64,000 nucleotides of DNA from Odontesthes bonariensis (taxonomy: Eukaryota > Chordata > Actinopteri > Atheriniformes > Atherinopsidae). Numbering within the stretch: position 1 is the first letter of the stretch; every line of letters starts with the position of its first letter. A program made the position numbers and the translations under genes. The notes under the pieces are model-generated. The model searched no databases. It was not told the origin of the DNA and was given only the letters and a program-made list of their open reading frames with translations. Location of the stretch: contig NC_134526.1 of NCBI RefSeq assembly GCF_027942865.1, positions 12,246,284 to 12,310,283 on the forward strand. Direction: 5' to 3'. Of the stretch, positions 22,286 through 48,122 are shown one piece after another.

Positions 22286-25200
22286 TATATTTTTAGTGCA
22301 TTGTCCAATAGGAAACAATTATATGTTGGCTGAATGGCTGACTCACAGTGGTGGATCTGTTAGGACCTTGCCAGCACCCTGTTCCATGTTCATACTTCAT
22401 CACAGAGTAGATGTTATCCTCAGGACCTGCCCATTTTCCCCATGCTCTAAAGAAGGAAAGTGGTGAAAAATACAGGTCAACGCTGGAGCAAACAGTAAAG
22501 TAAGTTAGTAAGACAGCAGACCACAGATATTTCCTTACCCTAAATTAGTTTCTGATCCACCATACTTGGGTTTCTGGGAAACTCTGTTGAATGGACAAAA
22601 CCTGTAGACATACCTATGAGCGCAAGATAAATTTAGTCCCTCGTTTCTAAGAACTTATGACAAATACGTGCTAAATATTTCACAAAATTAGAGTTTGTAC
22701 ATACTCGCTTGTAGGCAGCTCATAGCACTGGTTATAGAGGTAGGAAAATTCAGCATCGGGTCCAAAGTCAAATGAGATTTCCTTCTCAAGGTTCCTGCAA
22801 ATTAATACCAGAGAAACAATAAGTATATATAAAACATACCGACTGTCTACCTAAATCATCCACCATAGCTGAAAGTTAAACTCCAGTTCTGGTGACAAAT
22901 GCTGGACTACTGTCAAAGAAACTTCATATTCTGTCTGAAAACCTACCTGGTCTGGTCATCCACCTCCCGTAGAGCTTTCTCAGCCTCATCAAACTCATCC
23001 CTGGCTTTCTGAGCAGCTGAGAAGCAAATGCGTAGCTAAATTATACAGTACCTCACAGTAAGTTTAGCCAAACATACAAAAAGTCTGAAATGAAACAACA
23101 TTTTGAAGCTTTTATAAAAAATTTAAAAAGAAACTACCATTTTTTCTTAAAAAGACATGCTGTCAAATCTCTGGTGATTGGCATTTCACATTTTGATTCA
23201 ATTTGTCAGGACTGGTTTGGATGAAGTGGCGTTCACATACCATCGATGAGGTTACTTGTTTCTTGGTCATAGGGTGGCATAGTTCCCTCATCATCCTCAT
23301 CTGTCTTTTCTTGAGTCTGCTTCGTGGGAGGAACCTGAAAAACAAACACAGATCAAAGTGACTCATTGAAATAAAACCCTCCTACATAAATCTCAAGGAG
23401 AAACTCAAGGAGAAAGCTTACCTTATAGTCTCCCTCATCAACGTCATCATCATCATCATCATCTTCATCTTCATCTTCATCATCTTCCTCTGGTATGTCA
23501 TCATCAGGGTACTGCTCAGAGTCGTTGTCAGAGACTGCCTCCTTTGTTTCCTCCTGTGGAGTTTCCACTGGTGCTGGGATGTCTGTGGTAGACTGGTGCA
23601 AAGAAAGTCACAAATTTAGAGAAACAGCAACTTTTTTCCAGGGAGTTTAAAAGAGGAACTTAAAGGTTCTTACCTCAGACACATATTTTTCTTTGATATT
23701 ACTCCAAACAGCCTCAAATGCTAAAGTGTCCACTTTATCCACTCCCCCCAACAGTCCCTATAGAAGTCAAAGACAATACTTACATTGTGATATGTTCAGC
23801 TCCTTATGATGCGTTACAGCTTTACACAGAAATGCTTGTATTCGATAAGTTTAGAGAGTTTTTTTGTGAGGAAAAAAAAGATAATAGTTTTACCTGAGCC
23901 TCTGCTTCTCTGAATGAACCATCTGAATCTGTGTCCAGCTCAGAGTGGGACAGCAGCTCAGCAACTGAAACACTGAGATGTACAAATTCAGATACATTAT
24001 TCATTTAGTTACAGTAACAAATCCTTTCATTTCAACCAGCCAGTTAATAATACCAAAGACAAAAATAAAGAATTACGGTGCCAGCAACCATCAGAAAAGC
24101 CAATGAATAATATATTTTCCACGCAAATTATAATCCATCCACAAAAGATTGTTGTTCAGAAAATATAGAGATTATGGTGGCATTTTGATGTGTGGCAAAG
24201 ATGTAGGCTCTATTTTGTGTATTACAACCCGATCATCCGAGAGATAACTTAAAATAAATACGGTTCCATCACTTAAACATATCGCAGTCTTATTGAACTT
24301 TAAAGCTGTCACTGTAGAGCTTTTCCACTTGCAGATTTTCTTCCTTATGGATGCAGTTAATTCTGGAGAATGTCAGTACTCACAAGCCATCTGCATCATC
24401 ATCAAGTTCAAGAAAAATCTCAGCCATCTTAGCCTTGTCCTTCTCCATGCGAATGACTGCTTTTTGTTCTGAAACAAGAACATTTAAATTTGTGTTACGA
24501 GAGATTGTTACTGCCCAAAATCTGTCACTGGGTGGCGAGTTTCATGTTAGAGGCAGTGGATGAGCGAGTTTCGTCTACTGCTGCTATAGTATCCAGTGTC
24601 ATTGTCAAGTACAAAAAATATATATTTTAAACAAGAATTTTTTTTTTTAAGATTTTAAAGACAATTAGGTGCGCAGTATGATGTAATGCACTTTACAGCC
24701 AGAAGATGGTGTTACACTTTCAAATCTTATTTTACCTTCCCAAGCCGCCAGATGGCGCTCTTTAGCCTCTTTCTCTGGCTGCTCTGCAGTCTCCTTAACT
24801 GTCCTCAGAGCCTCCACCTTCATTTCCAGATCCTTCTTACTGCCCTGGACGTCTGCAAGTTTGGCCTGTTGAATCAAAGTAAATGACATATTTAACAAAA
24901 CACAAACTGCAGAATACCTGAAAACTTAAAAAGCACAATAAAAAAAGATAAACAAATACATGTGTTAGATGCAGCCAAAACACCACAGTTCACATAGAAA
25001 CGCACTCAATACAAAATTTACAAAGGAATGGCCCCAGTAGCTTTATTGCGATCTTTAAAAAAATAAATAAAAAGAATAATAAAAAAAGACAGGTCATCTT
25101 TAGTTACCCTAAAATTAGTATTTCAAAGAAAGCTTTTCATGCCCAGGCCAATATTGTTCTCTTTGGATGGCCATGAAAACCAAAGGTTATTTCAATCACA

Positions 25201-26212
25201 CCTTCTTTTCCTCAAGACCTTGTTTGGCCTCCTGGATAAGTTGTTGTTTCAGCAAAAAGCCTTCCTTTGCGATTTCTGCCATTTTCTGTAGGCTCTCTCT
25301 CTCCTTGCGACCCAACTCCCTACAAAACCCACAATAGAAAAAGAATGAATAATTTTTTAAAATAAAAAAAATAAACTCCAATACATTTTACACATACATT
25401 TTCAAGAGTTATAATCCAAACACATCCTCACCTGCAGGTGTTCTGACAGGCAGCTCCACTGTTGTACTCATCTGTTGTGTCACAGCAATCTACAGAGAAA
25501 ACTTTGAAGTTAGACAAAAAAAAAAAAAAAAAAAAAAACTGGCCACAAAACACTTCTGAAAATAAATTCTCTACACTGATTAAAATTCATACCACAGATT
25601 CCATCATTAATTCGGGAGGAAGGGATGAATCCTGGTCGGAAACCTGCATTGGTGCAATGGAAGCTGCCATTGGGACAAGCAGCAGTGCCTGAAAATTAAA
25701 GTGTGTTTAAAGACATATTGTTGTTGAACTTTGAGAAGACTCAGTATACCTCAAAAATGTATAAGATACATTTAATGATGTTAAGTTTACGATTTTAAAA
25801 AGAAAGCATGTACAAAACAGTAAGACTGGTCATCTCCAGCTTGCAGGATATACACACCTGGCTCATCTGACCCATCTTGACAGTCACAGTAGTCATCATT
25901 TATTCTGTCAAAGGGAATGGTGCCGGACCCATCCAGGCAAGTAAAAGGTTTGCCCTCTTCATAAAACTGCCGTTCTGTTCAAGTTTAACATAGGATTCGT
26001 GAGAGCAACTACACAGTTCTGAAACTACAGAGATATAATTAGAACCCTTCACCCAGCATAGCACAGAAAGGTGCATTTACAGATGCATTTCATCTAAACT
26101 CAAATGACAAACACTTACTTGATAAGGGAACACCGCGAGGACGTTGAACCTCCACGGCTGAGGCTCCCGCACACAGCAGGACCAGCAGCATGCAGTGACA
26201 GGACGTTTCCAT
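22095..26212 (-). CDS. prkcsh: prkcsh, glucosidase II beta subunit, 16 coding exons
   Basis: Regulatory, non-catalytic subunit of ER glucosidase II. It retains the alpha subunit in the ER and presents N-glycans for removal of the inner glucose residues in the calnexin cycle. The rebuilt CDS is 1608 nt, 535 residues (human 528), with every junction GT-AG and in phase. It has a signal peptide (residues 1-19, cleaved after GASA) and two Cys-rich LDLR-A-like repeats (about 32-120, with [10 protein letters not shown] and [11 protein letters not shown]). A charged coiled coil follows (about 122-235), then two EF-hands ([26 protein letters not shown]), an Asp/Glu run and Pro-rich linker, and a C-terminal MRH mannose-lectin domain (about 400-515, with [19 protein letters not shown] and SRCEYLMEF). 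The protein ends EDEHDEL, an ER retrieval signal. It is convergent with elavl3 and on the same strand as pde4a. Confidence 0.97.
22256..22283. repeat. poly(A) run, 28 bp
   Basis: Uninterrupted A on the plus strand (T on the gene strand), 15 bp beyond the last prkcsh exon. It is part of the polypyrimidine tract of that acceptor and could vary in length. Confidence 0.9.
22347..22446 (-). CDS. prkcsh: prkcsh coding exon 15 (MRH domain)
   Basis: It encodes [20 protein letters not shown] and then [13 protein letters not shown]. Phase 2 in, phase 0 out; the donor is GTGAGT. Confidence 0.95.
22539..22613 (-). CDS. prkcsh: prkcsh coding exon 14 (MRH domain)
   Basis: It encodes [20 protein letters not shown] and then ETNL. 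The Cys pairs within the MRH fold. Phase 2 in, phase 2 out. Confidence 0.95.
22705..22794 (-). CDS. prkcsh: prkcsh coding exon 13 (start of MRH domain)
   Basis: It encodes [20 protein letters not shown] and then NQCYELPTS. The Gln of NQCYEL is a mannose ligand in the family. Phase 2 in, phase 2 out. Confidence 0.95.
22947..23016 (-). CDS. prkcsh: prkcsh coding exon 12 (coiled segment before MRH)
   Basis: It encodes [20 protein letters not shown] and QT, a helical segment aligned with AAQEARNKFEEAERSLKDM of human. Phase 1 in, phase 2 out. Confidence 0.94.
23241..23334 (-). CDS. prkcsh: prkcsh coding exon 11 (acidic linker)
   Basis: It encodes [20 protein letters not shown] and [11 protein letters not shown]. 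The MPPYD motif is shared with human. Phase 0 in, phase 1 out. Confidence 0.94.
23422..23592 (-). CDS. prkcsh: prkcsh coding exon 10 (Asp/Glu-rich run)
   Basis: 57 codons, phase 0 at both ends. [20 protein letters not shown] leads into an acidic tract of Asp and Glu residues (about plus-strand 23,430-23,490) and ends EGDYK. The tract is coded by near-tandem GAT/GAC/GAA triplets, so its length is likely to vary between individuals. Human has a Glu run at this place. Confidence 0.94.
23674..23757 (-). CDS. prkcsh: prkcsh coding exon 9
   Basis: 28 codons, phase 0 at both ends, encoding [20 protein letters not shown] then IKEKYVSE. It aligns with the human segment around FYDRVWAAIRDKYRSE. Confidence 0.94.
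23894..23972 (-). CDS. prkcsh: prkcsh coding exon 8 (second EF-hand)
   Basis: It encodes [20 protein letters not shown] and [18 protein letters not shown] is a near-standard EF-hand loop. Phase 2 in, phase 0 out. Confidence 0.94.
24384..24468 (-). CDS. prkcsh: prkcsh coding exon 7 (first EF-hand)
   Basis: It encodes [20 protein letters not shown] then LDDDADG, with the loop completed by the next exon. Phase 1 in, phase 2 out. Confidence 0.94.
24736..24865 (-). CDS. prkcsh: prkcsh coding exon 6 (coiled coil)
   Basis: It encodes [38 protein letters not shown] and LAAWE. Human has LRTVKEEAEKPEREAKEQH here. Phase 0 in, phase 1 out. Confidence 0.95.
25202..25319 (-). CDS. prkcsh: prkcsh coding exon 5 (coiled coil)
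   Basis: It encodes [20 protein letters not shown], then [31 protein letters not shown] is nearly identical to human. Phase 2 in, phase 0 out. Confidence 0.95.
25432..25489 (-). CDS. prkcsh: prkcsh coding exon 4 (end of second LDLR-A-like repeat)
   Basis: It encodes [18 protein letters not shown] with the Cys and acidic residues of the calcium cage. Phase 1 in, phase 2 out. Confidence 0.95.
25516..25538. repeat. poly(A) run, 23 bp
   Basis: Homopolymer inside prkcsh intron 3 (between coding exons 3 and 4), close to the exon 4 acceptor on the gene strand. Confidence 0.9.
25593..25688 (-). CDS. prkcsh: prkcsh coding exon 3
   Basis: It encodes [20 protein letters not shown] then [11 protein letters not shown]. 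Human has [19 protein letters not shown] here. Phase 1 in, phase 1 out. Confidence 0.95.
25858..25974 (-). CDS. prkcsh: prkcsh coding exon 2 (first LDLR-A-like repeat)
   Basis: It encodes [20 protein letters not shown] then [18 protein letters not shown]. Phase 1 in, phase 1 out. Confidence 0.95.
26119..26212 (-). CDS. prkcsh: prkcsh coding exon 1 (start codon and signal peptide)
   Basis: ATG is on the minus strand at 26212-26210 in a good context (GGACCATGG). It encodes [19 protein letters not shown], then the mature start [12 protein letters not shown]. An acceptor-like T-rich stretch with AAAAG lies just 5' of it, so the exon is probably preceded by an untranslated exon. The donor is GTAAGT. 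Confidence 0.94.
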
Positions 26213-26492
26213 GGTCCACTTTTTGTAATAAAAATAAAAAAATCACTACACAGCAGCACCGAAACCACCTGTCAAGCAAATAAGTCATGCAGGTCAATCA
26301 CAAAAAGAACAAGCGTAGCACAACAGGGTCTTAAACCTAATTTAAAACAAGAATAATGATAATGAAATAGAGTGCGACTTGGTAGTTAGCTCGAGATGAT
26401 TTAATTGCTAACTAGCAAATTTAGCTAACAGTATAAGCAAATATTAAATGAACAACAATTGTTATTCTATCTTTACAATAACTTTAAAATAC

Positions 26493-26600
26493 CTCTGGGA
26501 TGAAAGTGCTATGAAGCAGCAAAAGCCAGTGAAAATTTTGTAATTGATTTCTTGTTTGAACAAGCTAACAGCTAATCATTACCGGTGGCATTACAAAGTT
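26493..26600 (-). other. prkcsh: prkcsh untranslated exon 1 (5' boundary approximate)
   Basis: On the minus strand CATCCCAGAG is followed by the donor GTATTTT (plus-strand 26491-26492). The human gene also has an untranslated first exon before the ATG exon. The transcription start is not fixed by sequence; it is put near 26,600 because of the promoter elements just beyond. Confidence 0.5.
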
Positions 26601-26613
26601 CCGCATCTACAAA

Positions 26614-26700
26614 GCGCATGCGCAAATTCCCACCTCCTCTGTCTTGTTTCACTCTGATTGGATCTCACTTTCTCTAGTTCTGGTGATTGGCGGATAGATA
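26614..26700 (-). promoter_or_regulatory. prkcsh: prkcsh promoter: NRF1 palindrome and two CCAAT boxes
   Basis: GCGCATGCGC (26614-26623) is a full NRF1 palindrome. ATTGG at 26657-26661 and 26696-26700 are CCAAT boxes on the gene strand, about 39 bp apart. No TATA box is seen. This is a typical housekeeping promoter. The inverted orientation of the CCAAT boxes suits a minus-strand gene. Confidence 0.6.
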
Positions 26701-29700
26701 GAGCAGTTGCTGCTCTTGCTCTTGCTCTTGTCCGAAGTAGAGGATTCTGGGTATATTTGAGGAAGCTGCAGCCATCTCATGCCAGTCAGAGGCAGACAAA
26801 GGTGCCTCCTACAATTTACCCTTTTAACCTTGTAAACATGAAAACAGACTAAAAAATGAAGTGTCAAGAAAGATGAAGGCTATTTCTAATTGTCCATTAC
26901 TCATTGGATGGGCCTTTACACACTGTGCTTCTACGTTAAACAATTAATCTATAATCTTAGCTTGTTAAATTAACAAAAATTATGTTAAAACAGATATAGC
27001 AATGAATATCAAAGCAGACTGTAGTGTGACAGAGAGGGTGTGTATATGTGGGCACAGAACTACAGAACATTTCCAAATTCCAAATACAGATTTGCTTATA
27101 AGTTAAATTAATGCTTGAAATCAGCTGAGCTTTTGTGAGCTCTTCGCCAATCTGGGATATTATCAACAATATTTAGTCAATAGTATAGTCTTGGTTGTTT
27201 TAGTTACACTATCAGCTCCTGAACCTGCCTGAACTAATTGATGCACAGTGCAGATGAAAACAATGTGCTGACAGCAAATATGACAGAGATGTTGCCTTTT
27301 ATATAAAAATCTTGCTTTATTTGTATTTTTAACACACTTTACAGTACTGAACAGTGAAATAAAAGAAAAATATACTGATATACTATAGTATTGATTTATA
27401 TATAGATGTTTGCTTATTAAATGCATTTATTCACAAAATGACACATCAGCTCTGTTAAGAGGAAAAACTTTCATAAAAATAATATAATAAAAAATAACTT
27501 GGACACATTTTACACATTACAGCAAGATCATTTACAAATATTACAATCATTTCATGTTTTTTCCCTTGAATAATCTCTCTTACTGGTGATCAAACACGAG
27601 TTAAAGCCCAGAGAATCATTCTCTAAAGGAGTCAGTCTGCCATAACATTACCTGACAGCAACACCAATGGGAACCAGCTAAGTAGGCCACCATGGGATGG
27701 ACATATAGGCTATCAGGCTAGATAGTGATTAAAATTACTAAGAAACAGTGGTGGTTGTAGTGCTGGAAATGTCCAAGTTAGATATAGACACATTTATTTT
27801 CTTTAAACACAACCTACGTGGTTATATCCTCCTTCTTCTTTTGACTTTTGAAGTCAAACAAGTTCAATCTCACATGGATGTTTAAAAGAGGATGACTAGA
27901 TTTAAAAGAAAAAAAAAAAAGTTATTATACCCAAAGAGAAGGGTTATCATTACCGGCTGCAAAATGGGGGTTTGAAATTTGGCCCAGTGGAATAATATAT
28001 GGTATGTATGTATGGTTGACTGTCTAGAACTAAACCACCACAGACCGTACACTATCTGAAACTGTCTGCCTCAAGACCTGATTAAATAAAGTGCTGGTAC
28101 AAATCTATTTGATTTTGACAATAAATGTGCACAATTCAAAACTATGACAGTGTGATTGCAAGTGAGGAAATATATAACGAGAGAATGAAAAAGTGAAGAT
28201 GTGGCTCGCAGTGCCTCAGTGGTTCACTCAACAATTTTAAGTAATTTGTCAATCATTACGATAAAATTCTAATTTACAATCCATTATTACATTATGTACA
28301 AGAGTGGTAATGATTGTAGCTATATCATCAACACGTGATTCATTTTCCAGACCATCCACCAGAATGATATAAAAATAAACTGTACACAAACTGTTCAAAG
28401 AAAACCCTTCCCATGGTTTTCTTTTTCATTATTCAAAAAGAATGGCAGCAATCAATCAATTGAATAATTTCCTTAATAAGAAACAATTGCTACAGTATTG
28501 TGTTTGTATGGCAATTAAATATTGATGTTTTTATAGCTTATGACAGAACAAGAAGCCACAAAAACAAAGCAACATGTTTAAAGTAAAAGGCCAGTGCATA
28601 TGGGAATATTTTATTTAAGTAACTGCAATAGTAATTCTGGATTCCCATTCCACCAGATGAAAAGCCTGTGTGGTGGCCTCGCAGCTCTGCCCCATCCTGC
28701 GATGGAGCAGGTCAAACACACAGACTTCTGATGCACCAAGTTGTGGTGTCTTCAGATAAGCTCAGTTACTGACCTGCAGAAACTTGCTCTTACCATTCAA
28801 AGAACCACTCACTCTTTTCATACTTTTTTTTTTACCCTGTGGAAAACAAACATCTAAACAAACACTGACCCATTTAAGCTGTGCAGATCAAATCCTGAAC
28901 ACCATTCAACAAGATGTGGTGATGCCAACGAGTGAACAATAACACATGACAACTACTTTAACATCCTGCTGTCTCATACTGTTACTCACTTACTTAAGAC
29001 TGATCTCTACAACCTGCACAATCTTAACTCGTATTTCTTGTTTTCTTTGCATGCTCTCAAGTAGCTAAAATATGCCATTCTGATTAAGAAACAACACATT
29101 CTTTATGTTGGTCCAAGCACAGCAACAGCATAACAAATAACTGGCAGCAATGTTTATCCCTTCCCTTCAAAATGCAATGCTGGATACATTGTGTCTAGAC
29201 ACACCAATACTCACAGAAATAAGTATACAGACATGATATAAATATACTAGGATATCTATAATATATCTTATAAATCTACATACTGGCAGGTAGGTATCCT
29301 GCATCAGACATTAAGGCAAAAAAACCATCAAACATAGCAAGGATGATTAGGGACTGCCAGACCTCCATTTGGCCAAGTTACACTTCTTTCCCTGACATTC
29401 TACCTCCCTGATTTCCTTATTCATCCGCGTTCCGTAAAATTACTTCACCCACTGAAATTTCTTATCCTTTACTTTGGTGAGAATTGTCACATATGAGGAG
29501 ACAAAAACACACAGTGCAAGTGGGTGTGATACAGCAAATGAAAATGTGTTCCGTTGATGAAATAATTCTGTACCGCTTCAACTTATTTAGCAACTTGTAA
29601 ATATATAAAATAGGCAAAACGTATGCTTCAAAGCATCACATGGCTTATTCTCAGAAAGTTAAAAAGAAATCATTCAAATAGGAAAAAAATAAAGAAGCTG

Positions 29701-30664
29701 AAAAGAGTCCCCTGGTGGTTGTGTTGGTGTTAGTGATTGCTCTGTATCTAAAGTTCTGAGTTGTAATATTACCAGAAGAGCAACAAAGGAAGACTTACAG
29801 CCGAAAACATATCACCACAGAAACTGTACGTGTGAATTACACCCCACAATACAATGAACAGTAAAGATAGATCTTTAACAAGAGACAATCAAAAATGATA
29901 ACAAAATCTGACTCCTCTGTCCCACAATGCATTGCTTCACGACAGCTCCATTCAGGAAGCTGGTGTTTCAGAAAGGCACAGAGCCATCTTGCACCAGTAG
30001 CACTCTGCTTGTAAAGGGAAAAGGGATACGGGACCTGATGGTCCCTTCATCGCAGCATCTTCCTTTCCTTCGATACCATCCCCTCTTCTCCTCCAACTCT
30101 ATGGACTTTTCTTATTTTTCTTTCCGACAGAAATGGAAAAAAACGTCACTAAGATGTGGAGCTTCTCTGAGGAGAACAGTTTCTATTTAGATTCTAACAG
30201 ACACAAATTACTAATACTGACTGAACACTAGTTAATACACCATTAAGGGATGGCTTTTTCCAAAGAGATTCATTTCTGATCGATGTCCCTTGTGTAAATG
30301 CACACATACAAACAGTCAAGTGTGTGTGTGTGTGTGTGTACGTGGGCGTGTATTCGTGTGTATGTTTGTGCGTTTTCTTAAAAGAACTACAATTATACTG
30401 CATGACCGCTGCATGCATGGACACACACACTGCATTGGTGTATTCTACATGACTTGCTCCTGTTCTTGTGTGTTTTCATGTGTCACTTGATGTGTGTTTA
30501 TATATGTGCATTCCAGTCACCGCAGTGCTACGCTGTCTTTAGTTGCCCATCAATAATGCTCACTTAAATTCCTCTTAGTCTTAAGTTCATTGTGAAATCA
30601 GTCAAAGGACTTCCCACCGCTCCAAATCTACAGTTGCTGTGTAATTAGCTTCTCTTTAAGCAAT
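26701..30664. other. gap between prkcsh promoter and pde4a polyA candidate
   Basis: About 4 kb of AT-rich DNA with no coding exon seen. Several minus-sense AATAAA signals lie here (near 27,317, 27,426 and 28,612), so a long pde4a 3'UTR may extend into it. A GT microsatellite lies at 30320-30339. Confidence 0.5.
30320..30339. repeat. (TG)n microsatellite
   Basis: Ten TG units followed by an imperfect GT-rich stretch to about 30,370. Confidence 0.9.
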
Positions 30665-30674
30665 TTTATTTATT
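30665..30674 (-). terminator. pde4a: pde4a polyadenylation signal candidate
   Basis: Two overlapping AATAAA hexamers on the minus strand (AATAAATAAA), about 130 nt beyond the stop codon. It would give a short 3'UTR; more distal signals exist. Confidence 0.45.
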
Positions 30675-30799
30675 CCCTTTTTGAAAAATATATTTAAAGG
30701 TCTGTATTGTCATTGCAGTCTTGTTTGTTCTTGGTTTGGCCATTGAAAGGATGAACAAGATAATGTGTGCAAGTGAGAAGGGAGAAACAGGAGCGGAAC

Positions 30800-44382
<13,583 letters not shown>

Positions 44383-44606
44383 TGCTGCCAGCTCTGGGCC
44401 TTCTGGAGGTGACCAGCTGAAGAAAACTCCCCCAGCCTCCACTTACAACTGGCTGTCTCTCTCTGTATTACTGCTCCTCTCCCACGCAGTCCGTCTCATC
44501 CACTTTTTGCTGCGTACACACGTCTCAGGCAGACACAGCCACAGCACCAGCTGTACGTGCTGCAAACGGTCCCAAATCTAGCAAGATCTAGTAACAAGTC
44601 CTGACG

Positions 44607-44624
44607 CCCCCCCCCCCCCCCCCC
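44607..44624. repeat. poly(C) run, 18 bp
   Basis: Uninterrupted C on the plus strand (G-rich on the pde4a sense strand), about 225 bp upstream of the long-form start codon. Confidence 0.9.
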
Positions 44625-47600
44625 TTGCTCTCCCATGTATCTTATGCCAGAAGAAGCGAAGTTCATCAACATGCATATCCTCTTCTGTGATCCTGAGGCT
44701 CTGGATGCTAAAACTGCAATTGCCACTGCAGTGTGTTCCCTGGGTTGTCTCCTTAATCCTTGCTTGTGTGGGTTGTTTAAGGTTTCCTCTGTCCCTCAGC
44801 GCTGACAGCTTCTTCAGGGAGAGTTTCTGATATTTCAGCACATCCACTCAGGGGGACTCCCGCTGCTGCGTCAGGGACGGGCCTGCCCAAACCAGACCTC
44901 TGCCCCCATCTGGTCTCCAGTTTCCTGCAGCTCTCACGTCACAACTCTCAAAACCACGATGCTGCAAAAGCAAACTGTGATAATCCCTGTTAATTAGCCT
45001 AACTAGCCAGCCTTTTACCCTCTTGTTAATGTTAGTTTGTCTCACCCCTTGCTTTCCTACCACAATCATGTGCTCACACTATCCTTATCTCACTGCTGAC
45101 AGTTCCTCTGCAGCAACAGGAAGACTGATCAGTAAGAGAAACAGACCACAGGCACCAGAACAGAGCAGCATGCAGGGCCTGTATAACAAGGATTTGAAGA
45201 GAAAATACAAACAACCCAGGAAGAGGAGGAGAAAAACTGGGGGAAAAGTCAGAGGGAAACATGTTGACTCATACCCCTCTGTAAATGTTTACATTTTCCA
45301 CTAAAGAGTGTGCAAAGTTTGCGCCCAAAACATTTTGTATTTTCCCATCAACAGCCTTGTTCACCAACAGCATTTTGTTTGGCCTTTAGAAATGAGCAGA
45401 CACAGTTCTACCTTAATATTCTCAAAGAGCAGCAATCAGCCTATGAAATAGCTTTCAAACAGTGGCATTAGGCCAACCACAAGTAATTCAGTGATGGAAT
45501 CGTAGATATAGATAATAGCTAGCCTAAAGCAGGAACTGTTTTACACATATGTTGTTTCTCAAACAATACATATGCCGGCACGCTACTGTCAAATCAAGAT
45601 GTAGAACTATGGTGCTGCAGAGTTAATGAAAACTAAGTTGGAGATATTGAACCACTGTACGGGTCAAATTTTCTGGCAGCACAGAAAATGTCTTGAGGGG
45701 ACATTTATTACTTTCATAACAGCACATATTGATTAATAGTTTTGCAACTACTTGATTAACCATGAGATTACCAAAATGGCATTTTGAAACAACACAGTGA
45801 GAAGTTAAGCAATTTCCTTTGAGAACAGAAGAAAAGCTGCAATTTGTCAAATTGTCGTGCAAGAATGATCTCTGTAAAAATTGCAAAGTTCACAGCTTAG
45901 CTTTACTCCAGCAATCGATGACACTGGAGAATGATAATGTGTAAACAACACTATTAAAGTTTTGTTTTCATAAACTCTATATTTTTTGCAATTTAACAAT
46001 CATCACAAAACATTTCCTTCAACAGCATTAGAATATTTTAGAGATATTTTCTTAAATAAAGAGATTGTTTAGAATTACACTTCAGAACAATGTCAGATTC
46101 CAGGCCAATGTTTGAGATATGCGGTAAAATTTTAATTATATGTCAGCCAGTTAATGTAAACTTTTACAGCATTATCGACTCTTTATTAAATGTTATTACC
46201 CATTCTGACACATCTGAGTGGAAAACTCCACCCAAACACTTTTTTGTTTTTGGTTGCACATCTAACCTTTTCTCAATGTTTGGAATACAGATTGGATTTT
46301 ATAAACTGTGCTTATGTTTATCAGCAGTGTGTCTGTATACACTCTGCACAAACCAGATGAGAGCACAAATGCGATGTCTTTTGAGAAGTAACTGTTTTTC
46401 CCTCAGCATTTTTCTGCAATAGCAGCCAGCAAAAGAAAAAAGACAAAAAAGACACACAAAAAAAACGACTGCATGAATTCCACCTTTCAGCAGGCAGCTT
46501 AAAGCATGAGCACAGCAAAGAACACAGTGAAGATAAGATTCCTTGTCAAGCTGTTTCTCCTCTCCTCTTGCCTTCCACATTCAGTAGTTTACCCTTTCTT
46601 CTGTGTCTGTCTTTTTTTCCTCCCTTCTCCTCCTGGTAGAAAGAAACTAGCGTTTGCTTATGATGCACTAGGGATGGATGGTGGAACTCATCTTGGAAAG
46701 TCACTCATGAAAAAGCCCTACATAGAGCCTGTTTGAACAGTGTCTTTCAAAGACAGACTGTGGAAAAATGTCAAGAATTCTGATTCACTGACAGTTACTA
46801 TTATAATCTCAGGAGAGCTGATGAAGAGACAATTATTGTATCTCCTAATAAATACAGAGCCCCTGCTCAATAATAGCTGGTGAAACCTCTCAAAGTGACT
46901 CATGCACACCCCTTTTTGCACACACATACCCCCACACACGCAGGAAAAAAAGCCACACATACCAGTGTTTCTGATAGGTGCTCACACAGTTAAGCGTTAA
47001 CTTTTAAAGCGTTCTTTTTAAGTCAATATTACAAAAGGCAAAGTAGATGCATGTGCACACAAACACACACACACAGATACGCACACCACACACGGGGGGT
47101 GATTATTGGCTGAGCTGTGGGCAGCCCTCTCGGTTTCATTATGTGAAAGCAGAGTCCCTGGAGTGTATCGCCGCGGACAATGACACGATGATCAGAGGTT
47201 TCACAGGGACTGGGATTTGTGCTGATAGGGTGACTCCCTCTCGCAGAAGATAACAAATCCACATCTCTGTAAGGACGAAAAGGAGCACATTAAAGCTCCT
47301 GTCTCTCATGTTGCCATGCTAACTTCATCACTGACGCACACCAGAGACAGCCTCATGATAATGGATAATACGAGTCGTTTTGCATGACTGAGAGATGTGG
47401 TCGCTGACTTGGAAAATGCAAAGCTCATATATCACATGTGCAGTAACCCTGTAACATCATGTTGAATTGTTTTTTGCATGAGCAATCAGGTAGCACAGGT
47501 ATTACTCAGTTTGATTATTAGATTACCACCGAGCATTTTCTCACACAGTCCTCGTATGCAGAATAAGCTGGGAAATTGGACGTTGCTGCAGCATCGCTTC

Positions 47601-48090
47601 ATTTAGTCTCCACTCTGCACACATTTCTGCAACAAAAGACGGAGCCAGATTTCATGTCATTAATACAGCAGGCTTCAAAGAGCTTTTTGAGCCCTGAGTC
47701 AATACAGCGATTAGTTTAATTAAACCATTAAGTCTATATGAGAGTGTAGGGGAGATTTATATACATCCCCTCCACTGACCCTCTCTTGCCATTGATTATT
47801 CATTAACAACCATCATGAGGAAGCCCCTGGCTGGGGGCAGGCTGCTGCCAGATCAGCGTTTTCCCAGCAGTCTGTTGGTGTCAGCCCTTCTTTCTCTCCA
47901 CCACACTGTGCACTGCTGGTAATCAGGTCCCTGTAAGGGGATGAGCCAACCTTCATTCATTTAAGCTACTCTGAAATAAAATGAACCCTCACTTCCACCG
48001 CACCTTTTTTTCTTCTTCATCCCTCTTAGTTCACTAAGTTAACGATTAACCTGCCCGGGTCCATTTCGATCTTTCCCCATGACACAGAAG

Positions 48091-48118
<28 letters not shown>
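48091..48118. repeat. (CA)n microsatellite
   Basis: Fourteen CA units, uninterrupted. Confidence 0.9.

Positions 48119-48122
<4 letters not shown>

Noticed and set aside
46090..46580. Open frames of 93-110 codons on both strands
   Set aside because: They overlap one another, have Cys/Leu/Phe-rich random composition, and show no supporting splice sites.
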